Positions 1 to 9,046 of a stretch of 20,205 nucleotides of DNA are shown here, one piece after another (positions within the stretch are counted from its first letter, which is position 1; each line of letters begins with the position of its first letter). The position numbers and the translations under genes are program-made. The DNA comes from Fonticula alba (taxonomy: Eukaryota; Opisthokonta; Rotosphaerida; Fonticulaceae): the NCBI RefSeq assembly GCF_000388065.1, contig NW_009242978.1:884217-904421 (forward strand). The letters run 5' to 3'. The notes under the pieces are model-generated. The model ran no database searches. It was not told the DNA's origin and was given only the letters and a program-made list of their open reading frames with translations.

Positions 1-122
1 CCCCCCCCCCCCCGCTTCTATGACGGGCGCGAACACATGCACGTGCGAACACATGCATGTGCGGACACATGCAAACGCCCACGCCCACGCCCATGCATGC
101 GCGCATGCACAACATCCTGCAG
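1..122 (+). other. 3' part of an intron of the RasGEF gene
   Basis: The window opens with a run of 13 C followed by repeated ACATGC/CGCCCA-type motifs that make no recognisable protein. The sequence cctgcag ends at 122, and the next base starts a conserved RasGEF segment in phase 0. I read this as the end of an intron. Poly-C on the sense strand is common in other introns of this window. The donor lies outside the window. The region has no convincing branch site, and a few extra exon codons before 123 cannot be excluded. Confidence 0.55.
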
Positions 123-3100
123 CACCTCTCCCGTCGCCATCGGAGCACCTTCGCCAATATGGAGAAGCTCATGGCAACCGATGACAACTTCCGTCGGTAT
201 CGGCGGAAGCTGGAGTCCACTTCCACCCCATCAATCCCCTTTGTTGGGCTGATTTTGACCGACCTGATGCACCAGTCGGAGGCCAATCGCCAGACGGTCG
301 GGTCAACCCAGATGGAGGAGACCCTGGAGCGCATTGAGGGCTTGCAGTCCCTGTCCTGCCTGTATGCGCACCGGTTCTCCAACCATTCCGGGGCACAGTC
401 CTTCCTTGGACAGCTGGCTCAGCTGGCCGAGTTCCGTTCGGCCATGGAGACGGAAAACTTCCAAATCTCGACACAGCGTGAGAGCAAGGAACAGATCCGC
501 ATCTTCCTGGACGGCGGAGACCCCTTCTCCATGCTCCCGTCGCCGGTGGTGCAGATGCCGCCGACGCCGTTGCAACAGCTGGCCATGCAGTCGCTGGCCA
601 CCGGGCAGCCAGTATCCCCCCTAGTACCCACTGGCACCGGGTCGTCCAACCCCGGCGGAGCCCAGCCGACACCGCAGCAGCAGCAGCAGCAGCAGCACCA
701 GCAGCAGCACCAGCACCAGCAACAACAACAACAACAACAGCCGGCTGGTCCCCTCTCGCCGGAGGTGGGTCCACCCATGACAGCTGCCGCGTCCACGGGG
801 CCGACCGCGGCCACGGCGGCCACACTGGCTGCAGCCGCCGCGGCAGCAGCGGCAGCCCGGTCAGCAGGGCTCACATCAGGGTCGCGTGCCGGCTTGGACG
901 TCTCGTCTTCGGAGGACCGCCTGCCACCGGCCTCCCCCCGGCTGTCAGGGCGAATGACGGAGCCGGAGATCTTTGCCACGGCGCTGCAGCTCCCTGGGGT
1001 GGATGTGTCCTCGGCCCTGTCGGAGGTTCCGGAGTCGGGGTGTGTGTCGGCGCAGGCGCCGGGCGACCATCCCCCGGCTCTGGGGTCCGGGTCCGGGTCT
1101 GCCCATGCCTCGCCAGTTCCCATGGGGGGCATCGGCAGTGGACTTCCCGCCAGCGGGCCGGCCTCGGAGTCGGACTCGGATGTGTTTATTCCGACCGAGC
1201 CGGCTCCATCGCCAGGGATGCGGCCCCGGTCGGCCCTGGCCACCGGGCCACCGCCAGCCCCCTCCTCGGGGCCATCCACCCGGTCGGGCGCCTCGTCCTT
1301 GGCGACGTCACACAGTCCGCCGACATCGGGTCCGGATGTCGGCGGGCCCGGACTGCCACTGGCTCCAGCCGGTGCATCAGCATATGCGCCCTCCGGCCGA
1401 CACCGGGCATATCACCATCGGCGATCCGCCAGCTCCATCAGCGCCATCAATGTGCCAACGTCATTGCTGGCGCAGGAGCTCGGCGCCCCGCCGATCTCCA
1501 GCAGCATGTCTGTGCGGTCGGTGGGCGGGGGCTCCCGGAATAGCCTGCTCGATGATGACTCGATGTTTGGCTTGTCCCCGACGATGGGCTATCCGCCGGA
1601 GGTGCCCGCCTTCCTGGGGGCCGGGTTTTGCTGCTTCTGTGGCTGTGCCGCATGTCATGGTGGTGGCGCTGGCGCCGGCACCGGACCCGGGGCCCTGGTG
1701 GACTCGGTGTCCGAAGCCCCGACCGTCGGGTCGGCCACCGCCACCCCTGGGGCGCTTTTGCGCACGGCCTCCCCGATGACACCAATCTTCCCGGGGTGGT
1801 CCGGGCAGATGAGCTCGCTGGACGAGGCTCTGCCCGGGGTGGGAGATGGTGGCAGCGCACCGGCCGACGAGCCGCCGGCCACCCTGGGACCTGCCTCGCA
1901 CCACCCTCCGGTCCCATCATCGGGCCATCAGCACAATCACCACCATGCCCCGCAGCCGGGCCATTTGCTCCCTGCACCGGCCAGCACCCCGGCATCGCAA
2001 TCGCCCTCGAATTTCTTCCAGCGTCTGAAGAAGACCGTTCGCACGGTGGGCAGCAGCCTCGGCAGCAGCCTCAACATTCACCTCGGCGTCGGGGTGGGCC
2101 CTGGGACGGTGGAGGTCCCCTTGTGCCGGTGTCGATGGGGCACGGGATCCGATCTCCCTGGGCCGAGCGTGCCGACGATTGCGGTCCTCTCGCCCGGGTC
2201 CACCGGGTCCCCTGCTTCACAAGGGGGTGCCTTCTCGCCGGTTTCCTCCATCTCGCCCATGGGCGGCTCGACCACCACCCTGCCAGGGCGCTCGGGTGGC
2301 GGCGGGGCCGCGTCAACCAGCGCCGAGCATCTCCACCCCTCTGGTGCGGTGGTGGGGCATTTTGCCGCCGGCCAGCGTCGCGGGGCCAGCGGATCGCCGG
2401 GCCCCGGGCCTGGGCCCGGCATTTCCGGGGTCAGCGCCAGCGCCAGCAGCAGCAGCATCGCCGGGCTTGGAGCCGGGGATGGCCTTGTCGATGGCCCGGG
2501 GCACCTGCCCAACTCCACCAGCTGGCCATCGTCTCTGCACCAGACAGCGAGCCCGATCAATGGGGGGACGCCCAGCCGGCCGGCCAGTCGGAGTTCGCTG
2601 CTCGCCACCTCGACCGGGGGCGGGCCCATGTCTCCCCCGGCGGGGGATCTTGTCGGGGCGCCTCCCCTGGGGGGTGATGCCCGCGATCACCCCCTTCGGA
2701 GCCTGGCCATCTTCCATGCGGCCGAGGTGCCAGCCTCCGGGGAGGATCCTTCCACGGCGGCCGCCGCCGGCACGCGCGTCAGCACGCCGGGGCTGGGGCC
2801 GGCGGCGGCGGCGGCGGCAGCGGCGGCGGCGGCCACCGGCTCCGAGGCCACCGGCTCCGAGGCCACCCTCGTGGCGGAGCCCTCCTCGGCGCGGTCTTCC
2901 CACTCGGAGCTTCTGCTGGCGGCCGGTGGGTCGGCCGATTCGGCCGGGGCCTTTGGAGGGTCGGCAGTCGGCACCAACTCCGCCCTGACCCCGGCTGGCA
3001 GCCATCCAAATGTGGCGATCCTGGGGCTGGCGACCACGCGGCTGTCCGAATCAGAGGTGCCCGCTTTGACGGCCACCCCCCCTCGTGGAGCCCTGGCTCC

Positions 3101-3191
3101 TCCTCTTCAAATTTCGCCGAGCCCCTCCTCGGCGTCGCTGTCCGCCAGCTCCAGCGGACTGCTGTTCGCACCGTCCCCCTCATCCGGCTCG

Positions 3192-3234
<43 letters not shown>

Positions 3235-5368
3235 CCGGCGGCGGCGGCGGCAAGGCGACCGCATCGCCGCGGCCGGGCTCCGCGCGCATGGCCACCGGCA
3301 CGCCGCTGGCCACGCCGGTGGGCTTCACTCCCGGCGGGGCGGCCACTCGTCGGGGCCCCAGCATCGGCGGCGCCCTGGAGCCCGGGCTCGGGCAGCAGCA
3401 CCAGCAGCTGGACACGTGCGGCCTGTGCGGCCTGCCGCTGCCCCTCTCGCGGGTGGTGTCGCTGGGCCATGTCCGGGTCAAGTGGTCGCGGGTGCGCTTC
3501 TGGCAAATGTCCCGCGAGGCAGGCACACAGACGCTAAGCGCCGGGGCCGATGTTCGCGGGCTTTCGGAGCGCCGCTGGCGCGAGTGCGTCATCTACCTGA
3601 TGGCCGGCGCACGGCTGCTATTCTATGTCCCGGGTGCTTCTGGGCAGGCGCTGCCTCGTGCGCGGACCGCCGGTGAACTTGTGCGGGCTCTTTCTTCCTC
3701 CTCCTCTGCATCCTCTGCATCCTCTGCATCCTCTGCATCTTCTTACACTCTTTCTTGCTGCATCCTCCCTCGCTCTTGCCCTCTGACTGCCGTCCTCTCG
3801 GCCCTGTCTCGCCTCCCGCCACTCCCGGCCCGGACGTGACATTGCCCCAGGCCCGGCACCCGACCCTGCCGCACACGGTCGTTTCGCTGTCACACGAATC
3901 GGTGATCCATGTTCTGATCCCACCCAAGGGTGGCGGCGGTAGTGCGGGAGCTTCGTCCGGGCGGTCTGGTGCTGGCACCCGGCGCCTTGGAACTGGCACT
4001 CCCTTTGCAGCCGACCAGGCAGCCGCCCCGGTTGGACTGTCCCCCTCGCGGGAGAGCCTAGTCCTGGAGCCTAGCCCAGGCAATGGGGCTGGCGCCTCCA
4101 ACGGCCATGGGCGCAGCTCCTCGGCATCATCCTTCCAGGCGGCCTCTGCCGGGATCGGCGGAGGCGGTAGTCCCCCCCTGTCGGGCCTCGGGCTGGATGG
4201 CGGGCCTGCCGGGAGCGGGGGGGCCGATCCCCGTGCGTCATCGGCCTCCTCCTCCAGCTCGCTGGCTGACGAGGTGGCCGCATCGCTGGTCATGACCGCG
4301 TCACTGCGTCGCAAGCGCGAAAAGTATGGCTACATTGTCCGGGTCAACAGTCCTCCGGGCACGGAGTTCCTCATCCGGTGCGGGCGGTCCTCGACCCACC
4401 ATCGCACCGGGGGCGGGGGCTTCTTCGGTCCGGCGGCCACCCTGGACTCGGAGTCCCTGCTCCGGTGCTTTGCCCTCCGCGCGCCGGGGATCGGGGCTCG
4501 TGTGACGGGGCTCGATCGCCACAGCACTGGCATGATTCGGTCGGCCAGCTTCTCCCTGTCGGACTTGGCGCATGCCGGGCCGATGGGCGGTGGCCCGCTG
4601 ACCGCCATCCCCGGCGGAGCTGGCGGTGGGGCTCCATTTTCGGGGCACTTTTCGCTGGACTCGCCGCCGCCGGGGGTGCTGCGCAGCCGGCCCCTGTCTG
4701 GCGGATTGCGCCCACTCGGATCCGACGCCCCGGCCGGGGGGCAACATCTGTCCGGGCTGAGCCTCCTCGATACCGGGCTGGATAGCAGCGATGAGGACAC
4801 CATGGAATACATGCCTGGCGATGTGCCCGTCGGCGGGGGCGCAGACTGGCCGATGGCCGGGCCGCCATCCTTGGCCGGGTCAACCAGCATGCGTCCTCCG
4901 CGCGACCGGCACTCGGCCAGCGCCGGTGCCCTTCCCCAGCAGGTGGCCTGGGGAGGCCCGCCGCCGCCGCCAGGCGGCGCGGCCTCGGCGGCCGCTATGG
5001 CTGCTGCCGCTGCGGCCGCCGCCTCACTCCCGCTACAGGGGATGCGCTTTGTCCCGGAGGACCCCGGCTCTGGGGCCATGTATCTGGCGGAGGCACTGCG
5101 CACGGCCGTTCGTGCCCATGGGGCCTGCACGGCTTCTGGCCTGACCACGCGCTGCCTGTGTGCCTGCTTGCAATGCGGGTCCTTCGGCCAGCCGTCGGCC
5201 ACATCGACGGCGGTGCTGGCCGCGGTTCTGGACGCGGACTCCGGCCGGTCACCCTTGGGTGCAGGAGCGTCGGGCCTCTCGCCCTCGACACACCCTGGGG
5301 CCGGCGGGGTGGTGAGCCCCTCTCCAAGTGGGGCCGTTGCCACACCAAGTCGGTACTCCCTCCGGTGA
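123..5368 (+). CDS. RasGEF-domain protein with C-terminal PH domain (RalGPS-like), 5'-partial
   Basis: Likely guanine nucleotide exchange factor for a Ras-family GTPase. Two exons are in view: 123-3680 and 3851-5368, joined in phase 0 across a 170-nt intron (donor GTGCGG, acceptor ccccag), stop TGA at 5366. Roughly the first 115 residues match the C-terminal half of the CDC25/RasGEF catalytic domain, including FANMEKLMATDDNFRRY and the hallmark IPFVGLILTDL. The N-terminal catalytic half must lie upstream of the window. A disordered linker of about 1,000 residues follows, rich in Ser, Gly, Pro and Ala with a Gln/His tract. A PH-like domain is then visible in pieces: RRWRECVIYLMAGARLLFYV (just before the intron), PHTVVSLSHESVIHVLIP, KREKYGYIVRVNSPPGTEFL, and a terminal helix YLAEALRTAVRAH, separated by inserts of roughly 100 and 200 residues. 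RasGEF plus C-terminal PH is the RalGPS order. The RasGEF call is firm; the PH call and the RalGPS label are inference. Confidence 0.82.
675..740 (+). repeat. CAG/CAA/CAC codon repeat (Gln/His tract)
   Basis: Twenty-two consecutive codons of CAG, CAA or CAC encode a Gln tract with three His interruptions in the RasGEF linker. The second half switches from CAG to CAA. Confidence 0.95.
3192..3251 (+). repeat. GGC trinucleotide repeat (poly-Gly)
   Basis: Thirteen Gly codons, a Ser-Thr break, then five more Gly codons, nearly all GGC, in the linker just before the PH-like region of the RasGEF protein. Confidence 0.95.
3703..3738 (+). repeat. Four tandem 9-nt units inside the RasGEF intron
   Basis: The unit CCTCTGCAT occurs four times in direct succession within the intron 3681-3850. 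It makes a pyrimidine-rich stretch in the middle of the intron. The upstream reading frame stays open across it, so a naive gene finder would translate it as Ser/Ala repeats. Confidence 0.9.
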
Positions 5369-6144
5369 GCGGGTGCCACCTGTCCCCCTCCTCCCCTGTG
5401 CAATCCCCCCGCAATCCCACCCGCGAGCGAACAGCCCACTCGCATCCTGTCCTTGAGTTTTCCCCTCCTTCTCGACCCCATCTCCCCACCCATGGATGGG
5501 TCTCCTATCCTACCTCTGTCTCCCCCCTTTTCCCATCCTCATCCCCCCCCCCCCCTCGCCCATCTACCGCACCTCCCTCTAGATTGCCCTCCTGGCGTTT
5601 GTCGCACAATACACACACTCGCCCCCTCCGTATGTTCCACCATGGTGCGACGACTGTCCTGGGCACATTTGTGTGCATACCGCCCCCTGTCCCATTTTGC
5701 CCCACTGGGAGCCGGCGGAGGAGAGAGGGGCGGCATTGGTAGTATCTAGGCGTACATTTTGGCAGGGAGGGAAAAAAGAAGCGGAGGAAGAAGAGGGAGG
5801 GGAGGAAGAGATCTCAAGGACAGACCCTGGCCATGGTGCAAAGGGGGGCTTTCATTCCCAGCTGACTGCCACGGAACGGGGGAGATTCAGGGAGGAATGG
5901 GCGAGGAAGAAGGAAAAGGGCAGGGGGGGGAGGGGGGGGGGGGCACACCACCTCTCACACGCCATCACCTGGCCCTCCTGGGACCAGGAGTGGATAATGG
6001 ATGTCCAGTGGATGGGACACACCCAGGGGGGCGGGCGAGAGGAGAACGGGGGACAGGGAAAAGGAGGGAAAGCATCCGGCTGCGCGGCCACGCAAGGGAC
6101 ACATGTCGCGCTTGTGTGTCTGTGTGTGCACGCGTGCGTGCGCC
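5369..6144. other. Intergenic region between two convergent genes
   Basis: This holds the 3' flanks of the RasGEF gene (+) and the PX gene (-). On the + strand, 5369 to about 5705 is C/T-rich with a C12 run (5544-5555). From about 5706 to the PX stop it becomes G/A-rich with a G12 run (5932-5943). The switch probably marks where the two 3' untranslated regions meet. I see no AATAAA signal and no convincing coding sequence or RNA gene. Confidence 0.7.
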
Positions 6145-6972
6145 TTACTTCTTGTCAGAGGGCTGCAGGGGACGCCCCTCGAGGAAGTCCACATACATGG
6201 GAACCTGCTCAATCTTCGGCAGGCGGCTGAGAAGCTGCATGTAACGCTCGAGGTTGAACTTGCGCTCATCGACGAAGTGATCATCCATGTGGTCAATCTG
6301 TGCCAGGACGCGGTGAGGGCGGCGCGCCGGCGCCGGATGATGCGAAGAGGGCCAGGTCAGCGTGGGGGGGGGGGGGAACGGGCAGAATGGCAGGCAGAAT
6401 CCGACCGAGCACCTTCCCCGGCCGGGGGGAGAGAGGGGCTTGGACGTACCATGAACTTGGGGTGCTTCGGGGGGAAGACCGGGATGTTGGAGGCCAGGTG
6501 GTTGCCCTTGTAAGCCTTGCGGACCTGGGGGGAGGGAGGGGGGGGGGGAGCCAAGTCCGCACACATTCCGGAGCATGCAAATCGAGGAGGGGGGCAGCAA
6601 AGAGTGAGTGGAGTCCAAAGGAGAAGGAGAGGGGAGAGGGGAGAGGGGGGGGGGGGAGAACGCGCGCGCGTGGCAACTACTGCACGCACCTCGTTGTGAA
6701 GGGTCACGAACTCGGAGAAGCGACGGAAGACCGAGTTGATGGTGCCCTTGTACGTGGCCTCAACCTTGTAGGACTGTGCGCGTGGGGAGGGGTGTGCAGG
6801 GACACGGGAGACCGGCGTGAGTGGGCGAAAGGGGGAAGAAGAAGAAGAAGAAGAGGCGGGTACAGGCGGAGGAGCAGCCACGCTGGCGGGTGCGTACGAT
6901 GAAGGTGGTGCCGCTCTGGTCGATGTGGGTCTCATAGATGGGGATCTTAATGAGGTAGTACTCGTTGGACAT
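6145..6972 (-). CDS. PX (phox homology) domain protein
   Basis: Predicted phosphoinositide-binding protein of 128 residues, almost entirely one PX domain, so a small sorting-nexin-like, endosomal-type protein. Exons on the minus strand: 6972-6898, 6773-6690, 6524-6450 and 6297-6145 (stop TAA). All three introns (124, 165 and 152 nt) are phase 0, with donors GTACGC, GTGCGT and GTACGT and acceptors cacag, cccag and cacag. The start has a strong Kozak context (gccaccATG). Visible PX hallmarks are the N-terminal strand IPIYETHIDQSGTTF, the FRRFSEF motif (residues 41-47), the proline loop PVFPPKHP (68-75), and FVDERKFNLERYMQLL (86-101) with the second basic residue. The basic residues expected for PI3P binding are present. 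There is no BAR or other extra domain. The exact subfamily is not determinable; SNX3-like single-domain proteins are the nearest in size. Confidence 0.88.
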
Positions 6973-8529
6973 GGTGGCAATGGCGCAGTGGGGGTGCTGG
7001 CGGCAACGGTGGGGATGCAAGCAGACGAAGAGGGAAAGGGGGAGGAAAGTGGCGGAGGGGTCTGGTGTCAGCGAGGACGCATCAATCCCCTGGCAACCGA
7101 CTGAAATATGTGCCCCCCCCTCTCACGCCTGGGCCTCTGGGGCGGCCGTGCCCCGGCCAGACGCATGTGCTTCGGCCATTCGTTGGCCAGAATCGGGCGA
7201 CGGAAAATCAAAACACCCCGGCCGGAGCGCACGAGGGAAAGGGGCACTGGAACTGGCGCGCACAGGACCCCCCCCAGCCTCGAGAGGCCTGAGGCCCAAC
7301 CGACGGGGGGCGGGGCGGGGGGGGGGGGGGACGGGGCGGCCGTCAGCCGCCCAACACCCTGGCCGCGAGACTGGTTTCTTCGGCCAAGACCAGGCACCGG
7401 TGCTCGGCTTGGTGGACACCAGCGAGAGCACTCCCACACGGCTCTTTCCCTAGCCCGCCTCCGTTCGCCCCCCCCCCTATCGTGGGAAGGGGGGCCAGGA
7501 GGAGCCGCCTGGAGCCATACGCGGGGGAGGTCGTCAGAAGGGGGCGAAAGCCGCACGGGGAGCCCGCACCCAGCCCGATCTCTATTCTCGTATCACCGAC
7601 TTCCTCGAGGAGAAGGTCGGCGTCGCAAGGTGACTCTAATCGATCTCCCCGCTCTCCCCCCCCCCCCCCCCTGTCTCTCTCCCTCTCCGGGGGGAGGTGG
7701 CAGATCCAGCCATCCCCCAGGGAGGCCGCTGTTGCGTCCAGGCGCAGGGGGCGGACCACGCCCCCGGGGATGCAGGCATCTCCCGGGAGAGGGAGAGAAA
7801 GCGTGACCCGCTCTTGACAAGGGGTGGACTCCCCCCATCCCCCCGCTGGTGAGCGAGAGCACACCCTCGGGCATTTGAGCCCCGTGTGCAACCCCCCCCC
7901 CCCCGGCCCGGCCCGGGGTGGCGGGCGGCTCACAGAAGAAGGCCCAGCGTAATCTCGGCCTCGACGGGGCCCAAGCGATACGGCCTCCGACGGGGCGGGG
8001 GTCTATCTGTCAGGCGACCGCGCTCGTCGGGGGCCCTTCGACGCACCGGCCGGGCCGACAGGAACACACCGGAAGGGCCCCGTGGACTTGGGTACACAAG
8101 TGCGCGAGCGTGGGGGGAGGGCAGACTGCTGGCAGACACACACACACATAGACATAGACATACACACGCAGATGCACACGCATGAGTGCCAGTCAGCCCC
8201 AGGGGCTCGAGCCTGCTCTGGCCTCGCAGACAGGGGGGGCGGCCGGCCGGCGGGGGCGGAGTGTCAGCGCCCCTCGAACTCCCCAACAGCCAGCAGCCGG
8301 GCACATATCCAGCCCAGTCGGTCGCCGATGAGGCCAAGCCACCCGTGCCCCGAGGACCGATGGGGCTCCCCGCGGAGGACCCGCCGCAGCAGACTGGCAC
8401 ACATTTGGCGCGCGCGCCCACTTGCGTGCGCACGGGCGGATCATTCATGGCTTCCAGGACGCGGGCGGGTGCGCCTCCAGTGGAGTCCGTATATTCCCCT
8501 CGGGCGCATGTGATCCACTCCAGGTTAAT

Positions 8530-8633
8530 GGCAGTTGGGTTAAGCGCTCTCCAATTGCCAACCCATTGGGATGTCGTTACTCTGTCAAGGAGCTTGGCTG
8601 ATCGGCGAAGTTTGAAAATGCGGGATCTCCCGC
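8530..8633 (+). promoter_or_regulatory. Candidate promoter island of the MIS12-like gene
   Basis: Within a locally lower-GC stretch lie CCAAT (8551) and its reverse ATTGG (8565), the hexamer TTTGAA (8611-8616), and an inverted repeat GCGGGA-TC-TCCCGC (8620-8633). An imperfect hairpin pairs 8530-8538 with 8551-8559. In animals, CCAAT boxes with a TTTGAA (CHR) element and TCCCGC (E2F-type) half-sites mark cell-cycle promoters. The motifs are seen; their function here, about 410-520 bp upstream of the start codon, is inference. Confidence 0.3.
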
Positions 8634-8977
8634 GCGAGTGCGCGCGGGCGCGCGCGCGTCCGTGTGCCTCTGCCCCGCCGCCCTGTGCTTCGCCGCTGCC
8701 ACCCCGGGAGAGGCGGACATTTTTTTCGGCCACCGGAAGGAGTGCCCGATCTCCGACCGGAAGCCGGGCAGCCCCTTCTGATATGCTCCCTTCCCCTCTT
8801 CTTCTTCTTCTTCTTCTTTTTTTTTGCCCTCCCTGCAGCCACCACTCCACTTCTTGTTTCTTTCGTCACAAAGTGCCCTCCGCCAGCTGCACCGCCACAC
8901 CCTTCACCTCGCCCACTCCCCAGCCCTCCACATCCGTGTGCACGTACACACATACAGCGGGTGAGCACGGGGGGGGC

Positions 8978-8978
<1 letters not shown>

Positions 8979-9008
<30 letters not shown>
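8979..9008 (+). repeat. (AC)15 dinucleotide repeat
   Basis: Fifteen AC units end 38 bases before the start codon of the MIS12-like gene, so the repeat probably lies in its 5' leader or core promoter. Confidence 0.95.
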
Positions 9009-9010
<2 letters not shown>

Positions 9011-9046
9011 ATAGGAACACCTCTTCGCGCATCTCAGTCTTAAGCC

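Larger units (their letters stand above)
6973..9046. other. Divergent intergenic region, PX gene / MIS12-like gene
   Basis: About 2 kb between two divergent genes, carrying both sets of 5' flanks. The PX side (6973-7330) is purine-rich on the + strand, so it is a pyrimidine-rich leader on the sense strand, and includes G14 at 7317-7330. Further right come C16 (7656-7671), C13 (7892-7904) and CA-rich microsatellites (8137-8185 and 8979-9008). A lower-GC island at about 8500-8620 may be promoter. A CTT/T tract ending in ccctgcag (8795-8838) looks like a 5' leader or the end of a 5'-UTR intron of the MIS12-like gene. I found no coding region or RNA gene that I can defend. Confidence 0.6.

Noticed and set aside
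57-122. Start codon and first residues of the long frame that leads into the RasGEF segment
   Set aside because: The ATG sits in repeat-like ACATGC sequence, the encoded residues do not fit the RasGEF family, and an acceptor-like cctgcag ends at 122. The gene clearly starts outside the window.
419-1279. Long minus-strand ORF opposite the RasGEF linker
   Set aside because: Mirror of a GC-rich, low-complexity coding strand. It contains poly-Cys from the CAG repeat and poly-Ala, and has no family resemblance.
4330-5493. 387-codon minus-strand ORF opposite the RasGEF second exon
   Set aside because: Shadow frame of high-GC coding DNA; the + strand carries the PH-like motifs.
7454-7630. Open stretch ending in PDLYSRITDFLEEKVGVAR on the + strand
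   Set aside because: Protein-like and preceded by an acceptor-like ccctag, but it has no ATG, no partner exon and no recognised family, and the opposite strand looks equally protein-like.
7930-8850. 306-codon minus-strand ORF in the divergent spacer
   Set aside because: Composed of translated microsatellites and Arg/Gly-rich sequence, with poly-Arg from a CTT tract. It overlaps the likely promoter and has no family match.
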